Shown in pieces: positions 17,441-25,612 of a DNA stretch of 37,070 nucleotides. The DNA is from Desulfurivibrionaceae bacterium (lineage in GTDB: Bacteria > Desulfobacterota > Desulfobulbia > Desulfobulbales > UBA5123): positions 1-37,070 of the forward strand of contig JAQYVW010000027.1 in NCBI GenBank assembly GCA_030145325.1, written 5' to 3'. Made by a program: the position numbers and the translations under genes. Positions within the stretch are counted from its first letter, which is position 1. Each line of letters starts with the position of its first letter. The notes under the pieces were generated by a model that saw only the letters and a program-made list of their open reading frames with translations, did no database searches and was not told the DNA's origin.

Positions 17441-17557
17441 CTATTTGCTGCTGTCGGCCTTGGGCGCGAGCAGAATGTAGTGGGAAAGACCGGTGTTCTG
17501 ACCCAGTTGCAGGCAACGACGACGGTAGCTGATCACTTTCTTGGCACTCTTTTTCAT
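17441..17557 (-). CDS. cbpA: 38-residue precursor peptide, CbpA-like
   Basis: A short reading frame starts at the ATG at 17557, with GGAGG 7 bases upstream on the minus strand. The product has 38 residues: a lysine/arginine-rich first part (MKKSAKKVISYRRR), a single cysteine at position 15, and the core-like stretch LQLGQNTGLSHYILL at 16-30. The small size, strong ribosome binding site, position directly before a radical SAM/SPASM gene (10 bases) and placement behind a riboswitch-terminator all mark it as a RiPP precursor. Which residue is modified is unknown; Cys15 and the Gly/Ser/His/Tyr segment are the obvious candidates. The same frame stays open upstream to 17680, but that extension crosses the terminator hairpin and is not translated in this model. 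Confidence 0.82.
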   Translation of the reverse strand: MKKSAKKVISYRRRCLQLGQNTGLSHYILLAPKADSSK

Positions 17558-17612
17558 GATGTGTCCTCCGTGTAAATTAAATTTCTTCAAGCCGGACAGG
17601 TTTCCAGCCCAC

Positions 17613-17649
17613 AAAAAAACCCGAATGTTCGCGCAAGCGAGCATTCGGG
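17613..17649 (-). terminator. riboswitch-controlled intrinsic terminator in the cbpA leader
   Basis: On the minus strand CCCGAATG (17649-17642) and CATTCGGG (17627-17620) form the base of a hairpin whose stem continues for about five more pairs (one G-T wobble) to a four-base loop. It is followed at once by TTTTTTT (17619-17613). It sits between the cobalamin aptamer and cbpA, about 55 bases before the start codon. This is the geometry of a transcription-attenuating expression platform, so cobalamin binding most likely switches cbpAB off. Confidence 0.88.
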
Positions 17650-17696
17650 CACCTTTTCCATCAGTACTATACAGTAACAACTATAACATTTTATCA

Positions 17697-17880
17697 ACAG
17701 GTCTTCTGGCTCTCGGATCGTCTGTGGATCAACAGCCTTCCCCTCGCTATACTTCACGAAAGTGACCGGGCCAAAGCCCTTGAAGCCGAACCACATCCCC
17801 GATTACAGCGGCGGGACCGCCACGGATTCACACCGTGTTCCTGGATGTTGCAAAATGTGCTATTTAATTTTCAGACTCCT
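17697..17880 (-). promoter_or_regulatory. cobalamin (B12) riboswitch upstream of cbpA-cbpB
   Basis: Read on the minus strand the conserved blocks occur in the right order: GGAACACGGTGTGAATCC, GCGGTCCCGCCGCTGTAAT, and GCCAGAAGACC near the 3' end (about 17710-17700). These match the B12-box core and the 3' closing segment of the cobalamin riboswitch class. The 5' P1 strand is not clear to me, so the upstream edge is approximate. The element lies in the gap between glgP and cbpA on the same strand, and the next element is an intrinsic terminator. Confidence 0.92.
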
Positions 17881-17935
17881 ATTTAAAATATGCCAACCAG
17901 TTTGTCAAGGAAGTGCTTACAAAGCGTCCCCGTTA

Positions 17936-20410
17936 CTACTTGCCTACATCAACGTTCCAGATCTCGCGGGCATATTCAGCCACGGTGCGATCACTGGAGA
18001 ACTTGCCCATTCTAGCGACATTGAGGATAGATTTTTCAGTCCAAGTACATTGATCTGTATAAGCCTCATCAACCTCGTCCTGACATTGCAGATACGCCTC
18101 CATATCCACAAGCAACAGATACGGGTCATTGTCATCAAGCAAACTTTCCAGCAAGGGCCGGAACAACTCCATATCCTCATTGAAACTGCCGTCGCAGAGA
18201 CTGTCAATGGTGCGCCGCACCTCAGCGGAATCGTTATAAACCGAACGCCCGGTGCGCCCAGGGTTACAACGCAACCACTCAGCCTCTTCAGCGGTAAGGC
18301 CGAAGATAAATATATTTTCCTCCCCAACCTCCTCCAGAATCTCGATATTGGCCCCATCCAAGGTGCCAATGGTGAGCGCTCCGTTTAAAGAAAACTTCAT
18401 ATTGCCAGTGCCGGACGCCTCGGTACCAGCGGTGGAAATTTGCTCGGAAAGATCGGCAGCCGGAATGATCTTCTCGGCTACGGAAACGCCGTAGTTAGGG
18501 ATAAACACCACCCGCAAGTTACCGTTAACCCGCTTGTCGCTGTTAACCTTCTCGGCCACCGAGGTAATCAGCTTGATGATCAGCTTCGCCTGCCAATATG
18601 AAGGGGCGGCCTTGCCAGCAAAAATAACCGTGCGCGGGGTGATATTCTTCTGCGGATTATCGAGAAGACGATGATAACGGGTAATAACATGCAAGATATT
18701 GAGCAGTTGCCGCTTGTACTCATGGATGCGCTTGACCTGAATATCAAACATCGTGGCCGGATTCACCTGCACCCCGCATTCTTCCAAGATATAACTGGCC
18801 AGACGCTCCTTGTTCTCCAGCTTAACCGCCTGCCACCGTTTCTTAAAGTCAGCGTCGGCAACATACGACTCCAGCCCCCGCAACTGATCAAGCTCGGTGG
18901 CCCAATCCATGCCGATCTTCTCGCTGATCAAAGCCGCCAGTCCGGGATTACACTTCAGTAACCAACGGCGGGGGGTGATCCCGTTGGTCTTGTTGGTAAT
19001 TTTCCCTGCATAAAACTCATGAAAATCCTTGAACAATCTGGTCTTCAGAAGTTCGGTATGCAATCGAGCCACCCCGTTTACCGCATGGCTGCCAACAATG
19101 GCAAGGTTGGCCATCCGCACATGCTTAAGCGATCCTTCACCAATGATCGACATTCGCTGTAACCTTTCGGTATCTCCGGGGTACCTCTGCGCCACCTCAT
19201 CAAGGAAACGACGATTGATTTCGTAAATAATCTCTAAATGCCGAGGCAAAACGCGCCCGAGCAGAACCACCGGCCAGGTTTCCAGCGCCTCCGGCATCAA
19301 GGTATGGTTGGTATAAGCAAAGGTTTTAACCGCAATCCCCCAGGCTTTGTCCCACTCCAGACCCTCGATATCAACAAGCAGCCGCATCAACTCGGGGATG
19401 GCGATGGCAGGATGGGTATCATTAAGATGAACGGCGATCCGATCACTGAACATGTCGAAGGTTTTGTTCTTTTTCTTGTAGCGACGGAACATGTCTTGAA
19501 AGGTGGCGGCAACGAAAAAATACTGCTGCTTGAGGCGCAACTCACGACCTTCCCTTACATGATCGGTGGGATAAAGAAGTTTAGAGATGGTTTCAGAACG
19601 AACCTTGCTCTTCACCGCGCCGATATATTCGCCCCGGTTAAAGTAGGAAAGATCAAGCTCACGGGAAGCCTTAGCAGTCCATAAGCGCATATTAATGACT
19701 CGATCGTTGTTATACCCCGGCACCAGATAATCACAAGCCATGGCCACCACTTCTTCGCTGTCCACCCATTCGGCCCGATAGTTGCCATCCTTATCAGTAT
19801 AACTATGAACCCGACCGTAAAATCGAACCGGAAAGAGATAATGGGGCCGTTTGAACTCCCAGGCGGTGCCGTAACGGAGCCAGTTATCTGGACTTTCCAC
19901 TTGAAAACCATCCACCAACCGCTGGGCAAAGAGGCCATATTCATAGCGAATACCATAACCGTAAGCAGGGATGCCGAGGGTGGCGAAGGAATCAAGAAAA
20001 CAGGCGGCAAGACGGCCCAGGCCACCGTTACCCAGGGCGGCATCCTCTTCTTCCTCACGCAGATCTTCGATATCGTAACCGAGTTTTTTAAGGGCGACGG
20101 CCATCTTGTCATAAAAACCCAAGTTAAGGAGGCTATTGCCCAGAGAGCGACCAACGAGGAACTCCAGGGAAAGATAATAGACCCGCTTCTGGTGCTTATC
20201 GTAATAGCTCTTCTGGGTCTCAATCCACTTAGCCACCAGAATGTCGCGCAAGGCAAAGGAGATCGCCTTACAAATATCACGCTTGTCAGCCCGATCCGGA
20301 TCACGGCCCTGATAACTGAGGATATACTGCCGAATAGAATCCTTCATCTCCTCGATATTTACCGACTCGACAATGGAACAGAGACCAACAGAAGGCTGTT
20401 TGTTTTTCAT
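17936..20410 (-). CDS. glgP: glycogen / alpha-glucan phosphorylase
   Basis: This PLP enzyme releases glucose-1-phosphate from glycogen or maltodextrin. The 824-residue length and motifs match GT35 phosphorylases: 'YYLSLEFLVGRSL' (near 78-90), 'EEEDAALGNGGLGRLAACFLD' split over 121-141, 'TNHTLMPEALETW', and the PLP-lysine motif 'EASGTGNMKFSLNGALTIGT'. No other glycogen gene is present in the window. It is transcribed toward the B12 riboswitch and no clear terminator was seen after its stop at 17936, so read-through into the riboswitch leader is possible. Confidence 0.97.
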   Translation of the reverse strand: MKNKQPSVGLCSIVESVNIEEMKDSIRQYILSYQGRDPDRADKRDICKAISFALRDILVAKWIETQKSYYDKHQKRVYYLSLEFLVGRSLGNSLLNLGFYDKMAVALKKLGYDIEDLREEEEDAALGNGGLGRLAACFLDSFATLGIPAYGYGIRYEYGLFAQRLVDGFQVESPDNWLRYGTAWEFKRPHYLFPVRFYGRVHSYTDKDGNYRAEWVDSEEVVAMACDYLVPGYNNDRVINMRLWTAKASRELDLSYFNRGEYIGAVKSKVRSETISKLLYPTDHVREGRELRLKQQYFFVAATFQDMFRRYKKKNKTFDMFSDRIAVHLNDTHPAIAIPELMRLLVDIEGLEWDKAWGIAVKTFAYTNHTLMPEALETWPVVLLGRVLPRHLEIIYEINRRFLDEVAQRYPGDTERLQRMSIIGEGSLKHVRMANLAIVGSHAVNGVARLHTELLKTRLFKDFHEFYAGKITNKTNGITPRRWLLKCNPGLAALISEKIGMDWATELDQLRGLESYVADADFKKRWQAVKLENKERLASYILEECGVQVNPATMFDIQVKRIHEYKRQLLNILHVITRYHRLLDNPQKNITPRTVIFAGKAAPSYWQAKLIIKLITSVAEKVNSDKRVNGNLRVVFIPNYGVSVAEKIIPAADLSEQISTAGTEASGTGNMKFSLNGALTIGTLDGANIEILEEVGEENIFIFGLTAEEAEWLRCNPGRTGRSVYNDSAEVRRTIDSLCDGSFNEDMELFRPLLESLLDDNDPYLLLVDMEAYLQCQDEVDEAYTDQCTWTEKSILNVARMGKFSSDRTVAEYAREIWNVDVGK

Positions 20411-20901
20411 CTAAAATGCCCCGAAATTTTGAAAGCAACAGCTTTAAAACGATAACAATCGTTTGTCACAAAAAATGATTATTTCTGAGAATGATAAAAC
20501 CTGTATTCTCAATATGTTTTACTCTACTAAGAGAAAACAAAGACGGTCAATGGCTTTTTGCGCTGACTGCGGCGGCAAGAAAGCTTGGCACCCTCTCTTC
20601 CGCCTCAACCTAGTGCCAATCTCAATTGATTACGACTTGTAACTACGCACAGAGTAGCGACCTTATCTACTCGCCCCCCGTAGCTGTAACTGTTTACAGG
20701 GTGGTGGTTAACCACTCGCTCCTGATCACGCCGGATTAGATCACGAACATAGTCACTGACATTACTATATCGCCCAACCTCAGCTCCTGCTGAAAATTCT
20801 TACCACCAAACTATCCATTTCCTTGCGAAAATCCACCTTGAGCTATACGATAAAAAGAATCGTCTTTTACTGGCTTATCCCCACGGGAGGTTTTGAGCGC
20901 C
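20411..20901. promoter_or_regulatory. 491-base divergent control region between glgP and fdhF
   Basis: No gene is present. The region holds several dyads: AAACGAT-AACA-ATCGTTT at 20447-20464, TGAGAAT-N12-ATTCTCA at 20486-20511, CTGTAA-CTGT-TTACAG at 20684-20699, the perfect palindrome GTGGTTAACCAC at 20704-20715, and ACGAT-N7-ATCGT at 20847-20863. The first and last share ACGAT/ATCGT arms and lie close to the glgP and fdhF starts respectively. No confident -35/-10 pair was identified, and a TTGGCAC near 20587 lacks the -12 TTGC needed for sigma-54. Confidence 0.45.
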
Positions 20902-22938
20902 ATGGAGCATATACTTACCACCTGCGTTTACTGCGGCTGCGGCTGCGGCGTCTATCTGCAAGTTGAAAACAATCAGGTCACCGGCTCGTTGCCCAGCCGC
21001 AACCATCCAGTATCCCGCAACAACCTTTGCGTAAAGGGTTGGCAACTGCACGACTTCATCCATCACCCTGACCGTCTCACTGAACCGTTAATGCGTAAAG
21101 ACGGTGAACTGGTGCCGGTTTCCTGGGACGAAGCCCTCGACTTTACCGCCAAGGAGCTTACCCGCATCCGCGATGCCAGCAACAACAAGGGGCTGGGGGT
21201 GCTGTCGTCGGCCAAATGCACCAACGAGGAGAACTTCCTCCTGCAGAAATTCACTCGGGCGGTACTGAAGACCAATAACATCGATCATTGCGCCCGACTC
21301 TGACACGCTCCCACGGTGGCAGGTCTTGCCACCACCTTCGGTTCCGGAGCGATGACCAACTCCATTAATGAGATTGAAGAGGCCGAGGTGATCCTCGCCA
21401 CCGGTTCCAACACCTCTGAGGCCCATCCCCAGATAGCCAGGAGGATGATGACCGCCGTGGACAAGGGGGCCAAGCTCCTGGTAATTGATCCGCGCCGAAC
21501 CAGACTGACGGAACTTGCCGACGTGCATCTGCAGATCCAACCAGGCAGCGATATCCCGCTTATGAACGGGATGATGCGGATTATCCTCGACGAGTCCCTG
21601 GCTGACCGGATGTTCATCGAGATGCGCACAGAGAACTTTGAAGCCTTACAGGAGATGCTCAACAAGATCGATCTTGCCGAGGTTGAAAGAATCACCGGCG
21701 TACCGCTGGCTGAGATCCGTAAGGCAGCCATCCTTTACGCCCGGGCGCGGCGGGCGGTGATCTGCTACTGCCTTGGCATCACCCAGCATGTGGCCGGGAC
21801 AAAAAACGTCCAGACCATCGCCAACCTGGCCATGCTCACCGGCAATGTGGAAAAGGAGTTCACCGGCGTTGACCCCCTGCGCGGCCAGAACAATGTCCAA
21901 GGCGCTTGCGACATGGGAGCTTTGCCCAATGTTTATCCAGGCTATCAGAAGGTTGATGATATCGCCTGCCGCGAAAAATTCAGCAAGGCCTGGTGCACCG
22001 AATTAGACCCTGCGCCGGGCCTGACCTTGCTGGACATGACCCACAGCGGCGCCAATGGGCCAATGAAGGGGATGTTCATCATGGGAGAGAACCCGGTTTT
22101 GAGCGACCCGCTGTTAGACAAGGTGGAAGAGACCCTGAGCAATCTTGAATTTCTGGCGGTTGCCGATATCTTCCTCACCGAAACAGCCCAATTCGCCCAT
22201 GTGGTCTTTCCGGCCGCCTCCTTTGCCGAAAAGGGCGGCACCTTCACCAATACCGAACGACGGGTGCAGATGGTGCGCCCAGCCATCGCCCCCATCGCTG
22301 ACTGCCGCACTGACAGCGAGATCATCTCAGAGATATCCACCCGCATGGGTTACCCCATGAGTTATGAATCCTCCACCGAGATAATGGAAGAGATCGCGCT
22401 GCTCACCCCCATTTACGGTGGCATCATCCACCAGCGACTGGGTGGCGACAAGTGGGGATTGCAATGGCCCTGCCCTGACCAAAATCACCCCGGCACCCCA
22501 TTTCTGCACAAGCATTATTTTACTCGTGGCAAGGGCCATTTCATTCCCGGCGAACATACCCCGCCGGTGGAGCCGCCCTGCGAGGACTTCCCCTTCTTCC
22601 TTAATACTGGACGGGTATATCACCACTATCACACCGGCACCATGACCAGGAAAAGTGAAGCCCTCAACCGGGAGAGCAATCAGGCCCTGTTGCAGGTTCA
22701 CCCCGATGATGCCAAGCGGTTGCAGATCAGGGAAGGCGACATCCTCTGCGTAGCCTCGCGGCGCGGCGCAATCCAGATCCCGGCCCAGATTACCCATGCC
22801 GTGGCCCCCGGCTCGGTTTACACCTCGTTTCATTTTTCGGAAACGCCGGTGAACCGGCTGACCATTGACACCCAGGACCCCATCGCCAAATGCCCCGAAT
22901 ATAAGGTATGTGCGGTACGAATTGAAAAAGCCCCATAA
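20902..22938 (+). CDS. fdhF: selenocysteine-containing formate dehydrogenase catalytic subunit
   Basis: This Mo/W-bisPGD enzyme oxidises formate to CO2 or runs in reverse. The 678-residue protein is read through an in-frame TGA at 21301-21303 (selenocysteine 134): the context 'DHCARL-Sec-HAPTVAG' matches E. coli FdhF around Sec140 and His141. An N-terminal 4Fe-4S cluster is bound by Cys8, Cys11, Cys15 and Cys43, with the conserved Lys45 after the last one. The C-terminal molybdopterin-binding domain includes 'NTGRVYHHYHTGTMTRKSE'. The ATG at 20902 is chosen because GGGAGG lies 11 bases upstream; a TTG at 20893 is too close to it. Standard gene callers would split this gene at the TGA. Two electron-transfer subunits follow. 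Confidence 0.96.
21301..21340 (+). promoter_or_regulatory. bacterial SECIS element with its UGA(Sec) codon
   Basis: The UGA at 21301-21303 is followed by a perfect 7-bp stem, GGTGGCA (21315-21321) with TGCCACC (21327-21333), capped by the loop GGTCT (21322-21326). The E. coli fdhF SECIS has the same GGUCU apical loop recognised by SelB, at nearly the same distance from the UGA. This directs selenocysteine insertion in fdhF. Confidence 0.93.
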
Positions 22939-22968
22939 CCACCGGGCCCTTGCCCACAGGAACCGAAC

Positions 22969-24006
22969 ATGGACGGAATGTACATTTTAAGCAAAGATCA
23001 CCTGCGGAGCTTTTTGCGCAAGATCAACAAGGCTAACCGGCTGGTGGCACCCATCGTCAACCGGCACGGCGACACCCTGTTCAGCGTCATTGATGATCTT
23101 GATTACGCCCCGTATGAATTCAATCAGCAGAGCCAAAACGGGATCAAATCCTTCTTCTTTCCACAGCAGGAAACCATCGCCACCTACTCCAGCCAGGACG
23201 GTGATTACTCCTTTACTGCCCCCAGCGACGAACCGGAACCAACCGTCTACTTCGGCGTCCGCTCCTGCGACCTGATGGCGATCATGCACATGGATGATGT
23301 TTTCATGGGTGAGATCAAGGATCAGCAGTATATGGCCAAACGGCAGCAGGCCATCCTCATCGGCCTGAACTGCAACCATCCTTTTGAAAACTGCTTTTGC
23401 AATGCCACCAAGAGCGGCCCCTTCCTGGGCTCTGGCTTTGACCTGCAATTCACCGACCAGGGCGATAATTATCTGGTTCAGGTTGGCCGCGAGAAAGGAG
23501 CAGCCCTGCTTAAGCAATGGAACCAATTTTTCACCCCGGCCAGCGAAGAGCAGATCCAGAACCAGTACCAGCTCTCCCTGGAGGCCATGGCCAATTTCCA
23601 GCTCAACGTCCACGCCGACCAGGCCATCCAACGATTACAAAACGGTCAGGTGCCGGAAGAGATCTGGCAGTCACTCTCCCTGCGCTGCCAAGACTGCGGC
23701 GGCTGCGCCTTCATCTGCCCCACCTGCACCTGCTTCACCATTGTCGACCGCAAACTCTCCGCCGACCATGGCATCCGCTTACGCAACTGGGACGCCTGCA
23801 CCTTTAGCGGCTTTACCCGTATGGCCGGAGGCCACAATCCGGTGCACCACAAAACCCAAAGTATCAAACAACGTTTCATGCACAAACTCTGTCATGACGT
23901 CAAGGAACATGGCAGCCCCAGTTGCGTGGGCTGCGGTCGTTGCGTAGATATATGTTTCGGCGGCGTTGATATTGTCCGCTTTATAAAGATGGCCGGAGAA
24001 GATTAG
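22969..24006 (+). CDS. 4Fe-4S dicluster electron-transfer subunit (sulfhydrogenase beta / AsrA-like)
   Basis: The 345-residue iron-sulfur protein resembles the beta subunit of sulfhydrogenase (HydB) and anaerobic sulfite reductase subunit A. The C-terminal ferredoxin-like region carries two cysteine clusters: Cys240, 243, 246 and 250 (with 253 and 255 nearby), and Cys319, 322, 325 and 329. The N-terminal part has the 'YFGVRSCDLMAI' block (94-105) and cysteines 135, 142 and 144 typical of this family. The gene starts 30 bases after fdhF behind AGGAA and is followed by a flavin subunit. In context it should shuttle electrons between the formate dehydrogenase and the flavoprotein. Confidence 0.85.
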   Translation: MDGMYILSKDHLRSFLRKINKANRLVAPIVNRHGDTLFSVIDDLDYAPYEFNQQSQNGIKSFFFPQQETIATYSSQDGDYSFTAPSDEPEPTVYFGVRSCDLMAIMHMDDVFMGEIKDQQYMAKRQQAILIGLNCNHPFENCFCNATKSGPFLGSGFDLQFTDQGDNYLVQVGREKGAALLKQWNQFFTPASEEQIQNQYQLSLEAMANFQLNVHADQAIQRLQNGQVPEEIWQSLSLRCQDCGGCAFICPTCTCFTIVDRKLSADHGIRLRNWDACTFSGFTRMAGGHNPVHHKTQSIKQRFMHKLCHDVKEHGSPSCVGCGRCVDICFGGVDIVRFIKMAGED

Positions 24007-24075
24007 GCATCTTTCGCCACCTTCTTTACAGAAAACTTACCACCATCTCCAGATCACAAAGGATACCTTGCCGCG

Positions 24076-24921
24076 ATGCAAACCATAGCCACCGAAAACT
24101 ACCTGCCCCAAAGCGCGATAATCCACAAGATCATCAATGAAAACTCCCAGATCAAAACCTTTGAGATTGTTTTCGCTAATCAGGCGGTCCATGACTCTTT
24201 GAAGTACCTCCCCGGCCAGTTCATGATGGTCTCCGTGCCCCATTGCGGCGAAGCGCCCATCTCTTTTTCCTCAAGTCCCACCCGGACTGATGCCATCTGC
24301 CTCTCAGTTCGCAAAGCCGGGCAACTGACCTCGGCCATGCACGACCTCAAGGCAGGTGACAACCTTGGCCTGCGTGGCCCCTACGGCACCCCCTTTGACA
24401 TGGTTTCTTTAAAGGATAGGGATCTACTCTTTGTGGCTGGCGGCATCGGCCTTGCCCCCTTACGAGGGGTGATCAATTATTGCCTGGACCATCGAAACGA
24501 CTACGGACAAATCTTCATCCTCTACGGCAGCCGCCTCCCTTCGGACATTGCCTTTCACGAGGATATCAAGCTGTGGCAACAAGAATCCGGCATCACCTGC
24601 CTGCTCACCGTGGATGCAAGCGAGCCCGGCTGGGACGGATCGGTGGGTCTGGTAACCAAGCTTTTGGCAGATATCAACATCGACCCCAGCAAGAGCAGCG
24701 GTATAGTTTGTGGCCCACCAATGATGATCGGCGCAACCCTAAAGGAGCTGAGCAACCGTGGTTTTGCCGATGAAAACCTTATCACCACCATGGAGCGTTA
24801 CATGAAATGTGGGGTGGGGATCTGCCGCCATTGCCACCTGGATGACAAACTGGTCTGCACCGACGGGCCGGTATTCACCAGAGCACAACTTAAGACCATG
24901 GATGTGGCTGAACTGCGTTAA
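24076..24921 (+). CDS. FAD/NAD(P)-binding oxidoreductase subunit (sulfhydrogenase gamma / AsrB-like)
   Basis: The 281-residue protein belongs to the ferredoxin-NADP reductase superfamily, in the branch with HydG of sulfhydrogenase, AsrB and the dihydroorotate dehydrogenase electron-transfer subunit. The FAD-binding beta-barrel is N-terminal ('PGQFMMVSVP' 46-55, 'ISFSSSPT' 62-69, 'GLRGPYGTPF' 98-107). The nucleotide domain begins at 'FVAGGIGLAPLRG' (119-131) and includes 'VCGPPMM' (211-217). A C-terminal 2Fe-2S motif has Cys245, 250, 253 and 261. As the last gene of the operon it probably provides the NAD(P)(H) site of the formate dehydrogenase complex. Confidence 0.88.
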   Translation: MQTIATENYLPQSAIIHKIINENSQIKTFEIVFANQAVHDSLKYLPGQFMMVSVPHCGEAPISFSSSPTRTDAICLSVRKAGQLTSAMHDLKAGDNLGLRGPYGTPFDMVSLKDRDLLFVAGGIGLAPLRGVINYCLDHRNDYGQIFILYGSRLPSDIAFHEDIKLWQQESGITCLLTVDASEPGWDGSVGLVTKLLADINIDPSKSSGIVCGPPMMIGATLKELSNRGFADENLITTMERYMKCGVGICRHCHLDDKLVCTDGPVFTRAQLKTMDVAELR

Positions 24922-25309
24922 GACAAAAGGCGAGAAATGATCAAACTCATCACCGTGAAAAAAACATTCCTAACCATGGGTGATTTTCCCCTTGCAATAA
25001 AACAATCCACAGAGTAAGTTGTAAAGATACCTTAAATGAAATTAAGAAGAAGCTCTCTTTTGCGTTATCCTCACGTTGTTCTCCTTGCATCGTTCGCCAC
25101 CGTAGATGTTTCTTGTTTATTACTATTTTAAGGAACATGTTTGGTAAAAAAATAATTCGGAATATAGTTATCCTTCCATCAACAGGACGGAAGGATTAGA
25201 GTATAAATTCAGTTTTGGTAACAAGACTGTTGCCGACGCGGACATTACCGATTCGGCTCATTTAAAAAGCGGTTCCAAATTGGGACCCAGTGCAAAGGAG
25301 TAGTACAAG
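24922..25309. other. 388-base interval: possible leader of the cold-shock gene
   Basis: No established gene is present. A 26-codon frame at 24937-25017 is preceded by AAGGCGAG and starts 15 bases after the formate dehydrogenase operon; it is weak evidence for a micro-protein. Closer to the cold-shock gene, ATCCTTCC (25170-25177) and GGAAGGAT (25189-25196) form an 8-bp stem without a T-run. With the AT-rich surroundings this suggests a long structured 5' leader, as in many cspA-type mRNAs. Promoter position is not clear. Confidence 0.4.
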
Positions 25310-25510
25310 ATGGCAGAAGGAACAGTAAAATGGTTTAACGATGCTAAGGGTTTCGGCTTTATCGATCAAGACGGTGGCAACGATGTTTTCGTTCACCACA
25401 GTGCAATCCAAGCTGAAGGCTTCAAGTCTCTGGAAGAAGGCGCCCGGGTAACCTTCGACGTAGTCGACGGCCCTAAGGGACCTGCTGCAGAGAACGTTGT
25501 ACAGCAATAG
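25310..25510 (+). CDS. CspA-family cold-shock protein
   Basis: The 66-residue single cold-shock domain binds single-stranded RNA and DNA and acts as an RNA chaperone. Both RNP motifs are intact: KGFGFI (RNP1, residues 13-18) and VFVHH (RNP2, 27-31). The start is supported by AAGGAG 9 bases upstream. A strong intrinsic terminator follows 20 bases after the stop, so it is a monocistronic unit. Which Csp paralogue it is, and whether it is cold-induced, cannot be told from sequence. Confidence 0.97.
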   Translation: MAEGTVKWFNDAKGFGFIDQDGGNDVFVHHSAIQAEGFKSLEEGARVTFDVVDGPKGPAAENVVQQ

Positions 25511-25529
25511 TAGCTGACATCGACCATTG

Positions 25530-25563
25530 AAAAGACCCCGCAGACTGCGGGGTCTTTTTTTTT
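25530..25563 (+). terminator. rho-independent terminator of the cold-shock gene
   Basis: AAAGACCCCGCAG pairs with CTGCGGGGTCTTT around a one-base apex (effective loop a few bases), followed by a tract of T residues at 25555-25563. This is a textbook intrinsic terminator 20 bases after the csp stop. Confidence 0.95.
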
Positions 25564-25612
25564 ATCACCGTCTCTTTTCCGACGAATAGAAAACATTCAC
25601 AAGGACAAGGTT

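Noticed and set aside
17558-17680. 79-codon version of the cbpA frame starting at 17680
   Set aside because: The extra 41 codons run through the intrinsic terminator hairpin and its T-tract. The ATG at 17557 has a strong ribosome binding site and gives the expected precursor size.
17587-17796. 69-codon minus-strand frame over the riboswitch
   Set aside because: It lies entirely within conserved cobalamin aptamer sequence and the terminator, so the conservation is RNA-based.
20586-20603. possible sigma-54 promoter upstream of fdhF (TTGGCAC)
   Set aside because: The -24 element is present but the -12 TTGC is missing at the required spacing (CTTC instead).
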